Shown: one piece after another, positions 1 through 6,626 of the stretch
Position numbering within the stretch: the stretch's first letter is position 1
Layout of the letters: each line of letters starts with the position of its first letter
Source of the DNA: Clostridiales bacterium
Lineage (GTDB): Bacteria > Bacillota > Clostridia > Oscillospirales > Oscillospiraceae
Assembly: GCA_021203685.1 (NCBI GenBank)
Contig: JAJQAS010000182.1
Location: 1 to 11,176 of the forward strand
Reading direction: 5' to 3'
DNA: 11,176 nt
The notes under the pieces: model-generated
The model's database searches: none
What the model saw: the letters and a program-made list of their open reading frames with translations, nothing else
Told to the model about the DNA's origin: nothing
Translations under genes and position numbers: made by a program

Positions 1-2
1 AC

Positions 3-706
3 CACACCCTGTCCGACCCGGGCACCGTGGCCTATTGGGAGTGGTTTTACATCGACCTGGTGAAATACCTGCGGGAAATGTACGGCGCGGACATCCTCAA
101 AATGGATCGGATAATGAGCCTGTTTTACAACAACGCCCGGTTCTTCTCCCGGGAGGAGCAGCCCCTCCTGGCGCTGTTGATGGAGCAGATCCGCCGGGAG
201 ATGACCCAGCAGCGACCCCACTACCGCACCATCACCGCCAACTGGTTTTGGAGCTGTGCCGCATCTACGAGCCACTGGGGGCGCAGCCGGAGGCCCGGGA
301 GATGAGCAACCGCATCCAGCCCGCCATCCGCTGCATGGAGGAACGCTACGCCGAACAGATCAAGATCGGCGACGTGGCCAACGCCTGCGGCTTCAGTGAG
401 AGCCACTTCCGCCGCATCTTCCAGGAGATCATGAACATGAAGCCGGTGGACTACCTGAATATGATCCGCATCCGCCACTCCACCGAAATGTTTCGCCGCA
501 CTGACAAATCCATGTCGGACATCGCCTACTCCTGCGGGTTCGACAACGTTTCCACCTTCAACCGGAACTTCCGGCGGCTTTACGGCACCTCGCCCTACCA
601 GTGGAAAAAATCCGACCGGAATCCCGACCAGCAGACCCAAAAAATGAATATTACCGCCCAAAAGGGCTGGCAGGAAACAAAATCCTCCAAATCCGCGAAC
701 GAATGA
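3..706 (+). pseudogene. AraC-family transcriptional regulator, 5' end outside window, frameshifted
   Basis: The reading frame enters from the left edge and translates as the end of an AraC N-terminal cupin-type domain (HTLSDPGTVAYWEWFYIDL) followed by a helical linker. Near 231-236 the homology leaves this frame and continues in the frame ending at 706, where LVLELCRIYEP leads into a full AraC DNA-binding domain. Its first helix-turn-helix is around IGDVANACGFSESHFRRIF and its second around MSDIAYSCGFDNVSTFNRNF, followed by the typical GTSPYQW end. The change of frame fits the loss of one base, which would restore HYRTI-x-RQLVLEL. It is not in a homopolymer run, so it may be a real mutation or a sequence error. 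Regulators of this type usually sense a sugar and activate an adjacent sugar transporter, and the CUT1 transporter that follows on the same strand fits this. If the frameshift is real, the DNA-binding half is cut off from its sensor. The family call is firm; the ligand is unknown. Confidence 0.85.
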
Positions 707-758
707 TTGAATTTGCACGTTTTATAGTCGAAAATCACATATGCTTTCTATGGAACTG

Positions 759-767
759 TGGTAAAAT
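759..767 (+). promoter_or_regulatory. Extended -10 promoter for the sugar ABC transporter operon
   Basis: A TG-N-TAAAAT extended -10 element lies about 105 nt upstream of the solute-binding protein start. The matching -35 position (around 739-745) is poor. A good extended -10 with a weak -35 is typical of activator-dependent promoters, which fits AraC-type control. A short inverted repeat, CACATA at 771-776 and TATGTG at 782-787, lies just downstream and overlaps the expected transcription start. It could be an operator, but it is too short to be certain. The promoter is inferred from motif match only. Confidence 0.5.
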
Positions 768-871
768 GCACACATAAGGTGTATGTGAAGCGACAAAAAG
801 TGTGAATTTTGACGGTTACACCTTTTTGTTCGTTCTGCATTCCCAAAAACCCAGAAAAGGAGACATGAAAC

Positions 872-2218
872 ATGAAGAAACTGCTCGCCCTGATCCTGGC
901 CCTGGCTATGGCGCTTTCCCTGGTTGCCTGCGGCGGGTCCTCCAGCAGCGACACCACCACGGACACCGACTCCGACAGCTCCGCCGCTGCCACCACCGAC
1001 ACCGATTCCGACTCCGACGATTCCCACACCCTGACCATCCAGGCCTGGGATGCCAGCTTCAACATCCCCGCCATCCAGGCCGCCGCTGACGACTACAAGG
1101 CCAACGTTGACCCGGACTTCAACCTGGAGATCACCGAGGTCTCCGGCTCCTCCGACATCGAGGACGCCGTGACCCTGGCCGCCTCCGCCGGTGACTACAG
1201 CACCCTGCCCGACATCGTCCTGTTCCAGGACCACTACTTCAAGCAGTATCAGGCCAACTACCCCGACGTGTGGGTCTCCCTGGACGACATCGACATCGAC
1301 TGGACCGACTTCTATGAGGAGAAGCTGGACTACTCCACCGTGGACGACGTTCACTACGGCGTGCCCGTTGACGGCGGCACCGTCATCTTTGCCTATCGTA
1401 CCGACCTGCTGGCCGAGGTGGGCAAGACTGTGGACGACATGACCGGCATCACCTGGGACGAGTTCATCGAAGTCGGTGAAGAAGTCTATGCCGCTACCGG
1501 CAAGTATCTGCTCTCCATGGACGGCGACGGCAACGACTTGGTCTACATGATGCTCCAGGCCGAGGGCGTGTCCCAGTTCCAGGACGGCGAGCCTTACATC
1601 TCCGAGAACGAGGTGCTGGAGGAGATTTGCGAGGTCATCGTGGAGATGGTCGAGAAGAACGTCCTCTATCTGGCCAACGACTGGTCTGACTATACCGACC
1701 AGACCATCCAGGGCGACATGGTCGCCGGCGTCATGAACGGCAACTGGATCATCCCCACCATTGAGAACGTCACCGAGAACAGCGGTCTGTGGGAGATCAC
1801 CTCTCTGCCCACTCTCAGTGGTGAAGAGGGCTATGCCTCCAACGGCGGCTCTTCCCTGTACATCACCGCCAACTGCGACAACGTCGAGCTGGCCAAGGAG
1901 TTCCTGGCCTACACCTTCGGCGGCAGCACCGAGACCTATGACAACGCCCTGAAGAACGGCGGCGTGGTCACCACCTGCATCTCCGCCGCTGAGTCCGATG
2001 TCTATCAGGAAGGCGTGGAGTACTTCAACGACACCGCCATCTATGCCCAGATCGCTGAGATGGGCAACCATGTCACCGTCGTCGAGCAGAGCGACTACCA
2101 CTACTCCGCCCGCAGCTACATGGCTACCGCCCTCATCAACGCCATCAACGGCGCTGACCTGGAGAGCGAGCTGGCCACTGCCGAGGAGAACCTGAGATTT
2201 GAAATGGGCCTGAGCTGA
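872..2218 (+). CDS. Sugar ABC transporter solute-binding lipoprotein (CUT1 type)
   Basis: This is the extracellular, lipid-anchored binding protein of a carbohydrate ABC importer; it captures sugar and delivers it to the two permeases encoded downstream. The 448-residue length is normal for family 1 extracellular solute-binding proteins. The signal peptide has MKK, a hydrophobic stretch and a lipobox LVAC with the lipidated cysteine at residue 20. A Ser/Thr/Asp-rich spacer (about 23-52) contains TTDTDSDS twice (29-36 and 41-48) and probably acts as a flexible tether on the cell surface. The mature domain starts at LTIQAWD and runs through typical motifs such as LPDIVLFQD and YGVPVDGG. An AAAAGGAG ribosome binding site at 855-862 sits 9 nt before the ATG, which fixes the start. 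It leads an operon with two permeases and follows an AraC regulator. An oligosaccharide is likely, but the substrate cannot be read from the sequence. Confidence 0.9.
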   Translation: MKKLLALILALAMALSLVACGGSSSSDTTTDTDSDSSAAATTDTDSDSDDSHTLTIQAWDASFNIPAIQAAADDYKANVDPDFNLEITEVSGSSDIEDAVTLAASAGDYSTLPDIVLFQDHYFKQYQANYPDVWVSLDDIDIDWTDFYEEKLDYSTVDDVHYGVPVDGGTVIFAYRTDLLAEVGKTVDDMTGITWDEFIEVGEEVYAATGKYLLSMDGDGNDLVYMMLQAEGVSQFQDGEPYISENEVLEEICEVIVEMVEKNVLYLANDWSDYTDQTIQGDMVAGVMNGNWIIPTIENVTENSGLWEITSLPTLSGEEGYASNGGSSLYITANCDNVELAKEFLAYTFGGSTETYDNALKNGGVVTTCISAAESDVYQEGVEYFNDTAIYAQIAEMGNHVTVVEQSDYHYSARSYMATALINAINGADLESELATAEENLRFEMGLS

Positions 2219-2220
2219 TG

Positions 2221-2299
2221 TGACAGCATTACGCTGTCATAACGGTAGGTTCCAATGACGGAAGCGGGGAACCGTTTATGAGTGGACGGTTCCCCGCTT
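2221..2299 (+). terminator. Tandem stem-loops between binding protein and permease genes
   Basis: Two hairpins follow the lipoprotein stop codon. The first pairs TGACAGC (2221-2227) with GCTGTCA (2233-2239). The second is a perfect 14-bp stem, 2262-2275 with 2286-2299, around a 10-nt loop. Only a short, interrupted T tract follows, so this is more likely a partial terminator or an mRNA-stabilising structure than a full stop. In binding-protein operons such a structure usually makes binding protein more abundant than permease. The stems are seen directly; the function is inferred. Confidence 0.65.
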
Positions 2300-2361
2300 T
2301 GCGTTCACCCAAATTGCAAGGTTTCTAAGAAAAGTTCCTAAGAAAGATATTTGAGAGTTGA

Positions 2362-2369
2362 AAAGGAGG
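2362..2369 (+). promoter_or_regulatory. Ribosome binding site that sets the first permease start at GTG 2381
   Basis: AAAGGAGG lies 11 nt before GTG 2381. An in-frame TTG at 2351 lies upstream of this site and would put it inside the coding region, so GTG 2381 is the better start. Confidence 0.75.
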
Positions 2370-2380
2370 AGCTGACGCTC

Positions 2381-3289
2381 GTGAAAAAAGAGAAAACTGC
2401 AAAAGGCTTCACGCTGGTGCAGAGACAGCGTGTGGCCGGCTGGGGCTTCCTGACCCCCGCCACGCTGCTCATCACCATTATGAGCTTCTACCCCATCATT
2501 CAGGCATTCATCACTTCGTTCAAAACCGGCTCCAGCGCCAACATGCAGTGGGCGGAGCCGCTGCTGTATAACTTCACCCGGATGTTCAAGGACAAGATCT
2601 TCATGCGGTCCGTGGGCAACACTTTCCTGTACCTCATCATCCAGGTGCCCATCATGCTGGTTCTGGCTCTGCTGCTGGCCTACCTGCTGAACAACAAGGA
2701 CATCAAGCTCAAAGGGCTGTTCCGCACCTGCATCTTCCTGCCCTGCGCCACGTCCCTGGTTTCCTACTCCCTGATCTTCAAGTCCCTGTTCGCCACCCAG
2801 GGCCTGGTCAACTCCGTGCTGACGGGGCTGGGCATCTTCCAGGAGAACTTCAACTTCCTGGGCACCCCCTGGAGCGCAAAAGCCATCATCATCATCGCCC
2901 TGATCTGGCGGTGGACAGGCTATAACATGGTGTTCTACCTGGCCGCCATGCAGAATATCGACTACAGCGTCTACGAGGCCGCCTCCCTGGACGGCTCCAG
3001 CGCGTGGCACACCTTCTGGCACATCACTGTGCCGCTGCTGCGCCCCACCATCATCATGACGGTCATCATGTCCATCAACGGCACCCTCCAGCTGTTCGAC
3101 GAGTCCATGAACCTGACCAGCGGTGGCCCGGCCAACTCCACCATCACCATGTCCCACTACATCTACAACATCTCCTTCGGCCAGGGCGTTGCCAACTTCG
3201 GCTATGCTTCCGCGCTGTCCTTCTTCGTCTTTGTGCTGGTGGCTGTGCTGGCCCTCATCAATATGAAAGTGGGTGACACTCGTGACTAA
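2381..3289 (+). CDS. Sugar ABC transporter permease, MalF/UgpA type
   Basis: This is one of two integral membrane subunits of the carbohydrate importer; it forms half of the channel through the cytoplasmic membrane. It is 302 aa long from the GTG start. A basic, short cytoplasmic N-terminus is followed by six predicted membrane segments, the first around GWGFLTPATLLITIMSFYPI. The cytoplasmic EAA loop that docks with the ATPase is clear: EAASLDG at residues 199-205 with the conserved proline at 218 (TVPLLRP). This permease type (COG1175) pairs with the binding protein upstream and the second permease downstream, whose start overlaps its end. No ATPase gene is nearby, as is common for CUT1 systems in Firmicutes that share an MsmX/MsmK-type ATPase. 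The family is certain; the substrate is unknown. Confidence 0.92.
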   Translation: MKKEKTAKGFTLVQRQRVAGWGFLTPATLLITIMSFYPIIQAFITSFKTGSSANMQWAEPLLYNFTRMFKDKIFMRSVGNTFLYLIIQVPIMLVLALLLAYLLNNKDIKLKGLFRTCIFLPCATSLVSYSLIFKSLFATQGLVNSVLTGLGIFQENFNFLGTPWSAKAIIIIALIWRWTGYNMVFYLAAMQNIDYSVYEAASLDGSSAWHTFWHITVPLLRPTIIMTVIMSINGTLQLFDESMNLTSGGPANSTITMSHYIYNISFGQGVANFGYASALSFFVFVLVAVLALINMKVGDTRD

Positions 3290-4109
3290 ACGCATTTCCA
3301 GTACCCAGCGGCGGCTGATCCCGGCCTACATCTTCCTGGTGATCTTCTCGCTGATCTGCGTGTTCCCCTTCTACTGGATGTTGACCGCCGCCACGAACCA
3401 GTCGCTGGACGTGGCCCGGGGCAAGATCGTCTTTGGCACCTATCTGATGGAAAACCTCAAAAACCTGCTGGAGAGCCAGAATCTGTGGCGGGCGCTGGGG
3501 AACTCCTTCCTCTACTCCACGGTGCAGACCCTCATCTCCATCTTCGTCTGCTCCCTGGGCGGCTACGGCTTCGAGCTGTACCATGACCCCGGCAAGGACA
3601 GGGTGTTCTCCGTGTTGCTGCTGGCCATGATGGTTCCCCAGGTGGCGGTCATGATCCCGCTGTTCAAGATGATGTCCGCCTGGGGCCTGCTGAACTCGGT
3701 CTGGGCCTTCATCCTGCCCAGCATCTCCACCCCCTTCCTCATCATGCTGTTCCGGCAGAATTCCCGTACCTTCCCCATGGACCTGATGGACGCGGGCCGC
3801 ATCGACGGTTTGGGTGAGATCGCCATCTATTTCCGGGTGTATATGCCCGTCATGAAGTCCACCTATGCCGCCGCCGGCGTCATCACCTTCATGAACTCCT
3901 GGAACGCCTACCTGTGGCCGAAGGTCGTCATGAGCGATGACCGGGCGCAGACCATGCCCATGCTGATCGCCAACCTGGCCTCCGGCTACACTGTGGACTA
4001 CGGTATGCTGATGCTGGGCGTTCTGTTCTGCTCGGTGCCCACCATCATCATCTTCTTCATCCTGCAAAAGCAGTTTGCCGAAGGCATCACCGGCTCCGTC
4101 AAGGGCTAA
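3282..4109 (+). CDS. Sugar ABC transporter permease, MalG/UgpE type
   Basis: This is the second membrane subunit of the carbohydrate importer (COG0395 type), 275 aa from GTG 3282. It has six predicted membrane segments, the first around LIPAYIFLVIFSLICVFPFYW, which is the usual MalG-type start. The ATPase-docking EAA loop is DAGRIDG (170-176) with the conserved proline at 189. The gene overlaps the previous permease by 8 bases, indicating translational coupling and a fixed 1:1 ratio. GTG 3273 is an alternative start adding three residues. GTG 3282 is preferred because its upstream context (GACACTC-GTG) resembles that of the first permease (GACGCTC-GTG), but neither start has a strong ribosome binding site. 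The operon ends at the terminator 30 nt downstream. Confidence 0.9.
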   Translation: MTKRISSTQRRLIPAYIFLVIFSLICVFPFYWMLTAATNQSLDVARGKIVFGTYLMENLKNLLESQNLWRALGNSFLYSTVQTLISIFVCSLGGYGFELYHDPGKDRVFSVLLLAMMVPQVAVMIPLFKMMSAWGLLNSVWAFILPSISTPFLIMLFRQNSRTFPMDLMDAGRIDGLGEIAIYFRVYMPVMKSTYAAAGVITFMNSWNAYLWPKVVMSDDRAQTMPMLIANLASGYTVDYGMLMLGVLFCSVPTIIIFFILQKQFAEGITGSVKG

Positions 4110-4141
4110 TCCAAAACAAGCAAGTAATCCCTTTCGCGCAA

Positions 4142-4198
4142 AGCGGCACCGCAGCGCTCGGCAGAATGCCGAACGTGTTTGCGGTGCCGCTGTTTTTT
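4142..4198 (+). terminator. Rho-independent terminator of the sugar transporter operon
   Basis: A perfect 12-bp outer stem (4142-4153 with 4180-4191) encloses a smaller 6-bp hairpin (TCGGCA at 4158-4163 with TGCCGA at 4167-4172). A run of six T at 4193-4198 follows directly. It lies about 30 nt after the last permease stop. The convergent feoAB gene ends at 4266 with no T-rich terminator of its own on its strand, so this hairpin may also slow transcripts from that side. Confidence 0.92.
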
Positions 4199-4265
4199 AT
4201 GCGTGCTTCTGATGGTTTCAGCGAAAATACGTATTGTAACAATGGCTGGAGGCTGACGCCATCTG

Positions 4266-6608
4266 TTATCCCATCCCCAGCAGCAGTCCAACCACGCGGA
4301 CCACGGCCGCGGCGACCCAGGCGATGGCGCATTGCTCCGCCACCACAAAGACGGCCCACCTGCCGCCCAGCTCCCGCCGGATGGAGGCGATCGCCGCCAC
4401 GCAGGGGGTGTAGAGCAGGCTGAACACCATCATAGTGGCGGCGGCCAGCGGGGTCAGCAGGGAGGTGACCTCTCCCGCGAACAAAATTTCCATGGTGGAG
4501 ACCACGCTCTCCTTGGCCATAAAGCCGCTGATGAGGGAGGTGCAGATCCGCCAGTCCCCCAGGCCCAGGGGCTGGAAGAGGGGGGCGATCAGCCCCGCCA
4601 CGGCGGCCAGGATGCTGTTCTGGGAGTCCGTCACCACGTTCAGCCGCAGGTCGAAGGTTTGCAGGAACCAGATCACGATGGTAGCCAGCAGGATGATGGT
4701 AAAGGCCCGGTGCAGGAAGTCCTTGGCCTTCTCCCACAGGAGCTGCGCCACGTTCCGGGCGGAGGGGAGCCGGTAGTTGGGCAGCTCCAGCACGAAGGGC
4801 ACCGCCTCCCCCCGGAACAGGGTCTTTTTGAACAGGAACGCCACCAAAATCCCCACGGCGATGCCCAAAAAGTAGAGGGCGGTGACGATGAAACCGCTGT
4901 ATTTTGGGAAGAACGTGTTGACGAAAAACATATAAATGGGCAGCTTCGCCGTGCAGCTCATGAAGGGGGTCAGCAGAATGGTCATCCGGCGGTCCCGCTC
5001 ACTGGGCAGCGTCCGGGTGGCCATGACCGCCGGGACGGTGCAGCCAAATCCGATGAGCATGGGGACGATGCTCCGCCCGGAGAGGCCGATTTTCCGCAGG
5101 AGGCTGTCCATGAAGAAAGCCACCCGGGCGATGTACCCGCTGTCCTCCAGCAGCGACAGGAAGAAGAACAGGCAGACGATGATGGGCAAAAAGCTCAGCA
5201 CACTGCCCACCCCCGCGAAAATGCCGTCGCTGATGAGGGCGCGGAGGATGGGGTGGACGTTCCAGGCCAACAGAGCAGTGTCCACGACGCCCGCCAGAGC
5301 GTCGATGCCGATTTCCAGAAGGTTCTGGAAAAACAGTCCTATCACGTTGAAGGTCAGGTAGAACACCAGCAGCATGATACCGATGAAGCAGGGAATGGCG
5401 GTGTATTTGCCGGTGAGAATTTTGTCGATTTTCTCGCTGCGCTGGCGCTCGCGGCTCTCTTTGGGCTTTTGCACCGTATGGGCGCACAGCTTCTGGATGA
5501 ACGAGAAGCGCATATCGGCAATGGCCGCCGTCCGGTCCAGCCCCCGCTCCTGCTCCATCTGGACCAAAATCAGCTCCACCAGCTCCTTTTCGTTGTCCGT
5601 CAGGTTCAGCCGCTCCAAAATCAGCCCGTCGCCCTCGGCCACCTTGGTGGCCGCGAAGCGGAGGGGGATGCCCGCCTTCTGCGCGTGGTCCTCGATGAGG
5701 TGCATAATGCCGTGGAGCGCCCGGTGGACCGCCCCGCCGTGGTCGTTTTTGTCGCAGAAATCCTGCCGCCTGGGACGTTCCTGGTACTTTGCCACGTGGA
5801 GCAGGTGGGACACCAGCTCGTCGATGCCCTCGTTTTTCGCCGCGGAGATGGGGACCACGGGGATGCCCAGAATCTCCTCCATCTCGTTGATGCGGATGGA
5901 GCCGCCGTTTTCCCGTACCTCGTCCATCATGTTCAGGGCCAGCACCATGGGCGTGTCCAGTTCCATGAGCTGCATGGTCAGGTAGAGGTTCCGCTCGATG
6001 TTGGTGGCGTCCACGATGTTGATGATGCCGCAGGGGTGCTCGTCCAGCACGAAGTTCCGGGTCACCAGCTCCTCGCTGGAGTAGGGCGACATGGAGTAGA
6101 TGCCCGGCAGGTCGGTGACAAGGGTGTCGTCGTGGCCGCGAATGGCGCCGTCCTTCCGGTCCACGGTGACGCCGGGGAAGTTGCCCACGTGCTGGCTGGC
6201 CCCGGTGAGCTGGTTGAACAGGGTGGTCTTACCACAGTTCTGGTTGCCCGCCAGGGCGAAGGTCAGCACGGTGCCCTCCGGCAGGGGGTGCTCGTCCGCC
6301 TTGCTGTGGTAGCGTCCGCCCTCGCCCAGGCCGGGGTGGGCCAGTTCCTTTTTCCCGCTCAGGGCGGGTTCCCCTGCCGCCTTTTTCACCGGCGTGATTT
6401 CGATTTTTTCCGCGTCAGCCACCCGGAGGGTCAGCTCATAGCTGTGGACCCGCAGTTCCAGAGGGTCGCCCATGGGCGCGAACTTCACCATGGTGACCTC
6501 TGCGCCGGGGATCAGGCCCATGTCCAGAATGTGCTGCCGCAGCGCTCCCTCGCCGCCGACCGTTTGGATGACGGCGCTCTTTCCGATCTCTAATTCCTTC
6601 AACGTCAT
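4266..6608 (-). CDS. feoB: FeoA-FeoB fusion, ferrous iron transport protein B
   Basis: This protein imports Fe2+ across the cytoplasmic membrane using a GTPase-linked FeoB permease. The 780-residue product is a natural fusion. Residues 1-71 are an SH3-like FeoA domain (MTLKELEIGKSA, LDMGLIPGAEV), followed by a charged linker and the FeoB G domain. G1 is GNQNCGKT at 121-128; G3 DLPG, G4 NMMD and G5 SAAK are all visible. A helical regulatory domain leads to the membrane part from about residue 401. The two conserved core motifs are intact: GCTVP (522-526, Cys523) and CTAKLP (552-557, Cys552). Elsewhere feoA and feoB are usually separate genes. ATG 6608 is chosen because an AAGGGAG site (6626-6620) sits 11 nt upstream and because an upstream in-frame extension to 6695 would run deep into the preceding ATPase gene. 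It is the second gene of an operon, 16 nt after the ATPase stop. No FeoC or iron-box operator was recognised. Confidence 0.95.
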   Translation of the reverse strand: MTLKELEIGKSAVIQTVGGEGALRQHILDMGLIPGAEVTMVKFAPMGDPLELRVHSYELTLRVADAEKIEITPVKKAAGEPALSGKKELAHPGLGEGGRYHSKADEHPLPEGTVLTFALAGNQNCGKTTLFNQLTGASQHVGNFPGVTVDRKDGAIRGHDDTLVTDLPGIYSMSPYSSEELVTRNFVLDEHPCGIINIVDATNIERNLYLTMQLMELDTPMVLALNMMDEVRENGGSIRINEMEEILGIPVVPISAAKNEGIDELVSHLLHVAKYQERPRRQDFCDKNDHGGAVHRALHGIMHLIEDHAQKAGIPLRFAATKVAEGDGLILERLNLTDNEKELVELILVQMEQERGLDRTAAIADMRFSFIQKLCAHTVQKPKESRERQRSEKIDKILTGKYTAIPCFIGIMLLVFYLTFNVIGLFFQNLLEIGIDALAGVVDTALLAWNVHPILRALISDGIFAGVGSVLSFLPIIVCLFFFLSLLEDSGYIARVAFFMDSLLRKIGLSGRSIVPMLIGFGCTVPAVMATRTLPSERDRRMTILLTPFMSCTAKLPIYMFFVNTFFPKYSGFIVTALYFLGIAVGILVAFLFKKTLFRGEAVPFVLELPNYRLPSARNVAQLLWEKAKDFLHRAFTIILLATIVIWFLQTFDLRLNVVTDSQNSILAAVAGLIAPLFQPLGLGDWRICTSLISGFMAKESVVSTMEILFAGEVTSLLTPLAAATMMVFSLLYTPCVAAIASIRRELGGRWAVFVVAEQCAIAWVAAAVVRVVGLLLGMG

Positions 6609-6619
6609 GGTTTGTACCG

Positions 6620-6626
6620 CTCCCTT
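6620..6626 (-). promoter_or_regulatory. Ribosome binding site of feoAB overlapping the ATPase stop codon
   Basis: On the - strand AAGGGAG spans 6626-6620, 11 nt before the ATG at 6608, and overlaps the TAA stop of the upstream ATPase (6627-6625). The arrangement suggests translational coupling and fixes the feoAB start. Confidence 0.75.

Noticed and set aside
722..2101. A long - strand open frame opposite the solute-binding protein
   Set aside because: Val/Gly/Asp-rich low-complexity product caused by antisense reading of GAC/ACC-rich codons; no ribosome binding site and no family likeness.
2276..4067. Two long - strand open frames opposite the permeases
   Set aside because: His/Gln/Gly-rich antisense products. 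The + strand frames have clear permease motifs, ribosome binding context and overlap.
4332..6593. A very long + strand open frame (about 750 codons) opposite feoAB
   Set aside because: The product is rich in Gly, His, Gln, Glu and Asp with no domain, and it is the mirror of a GC-rich gene with strong codon bias. The feoAB frame has all expected motifs.
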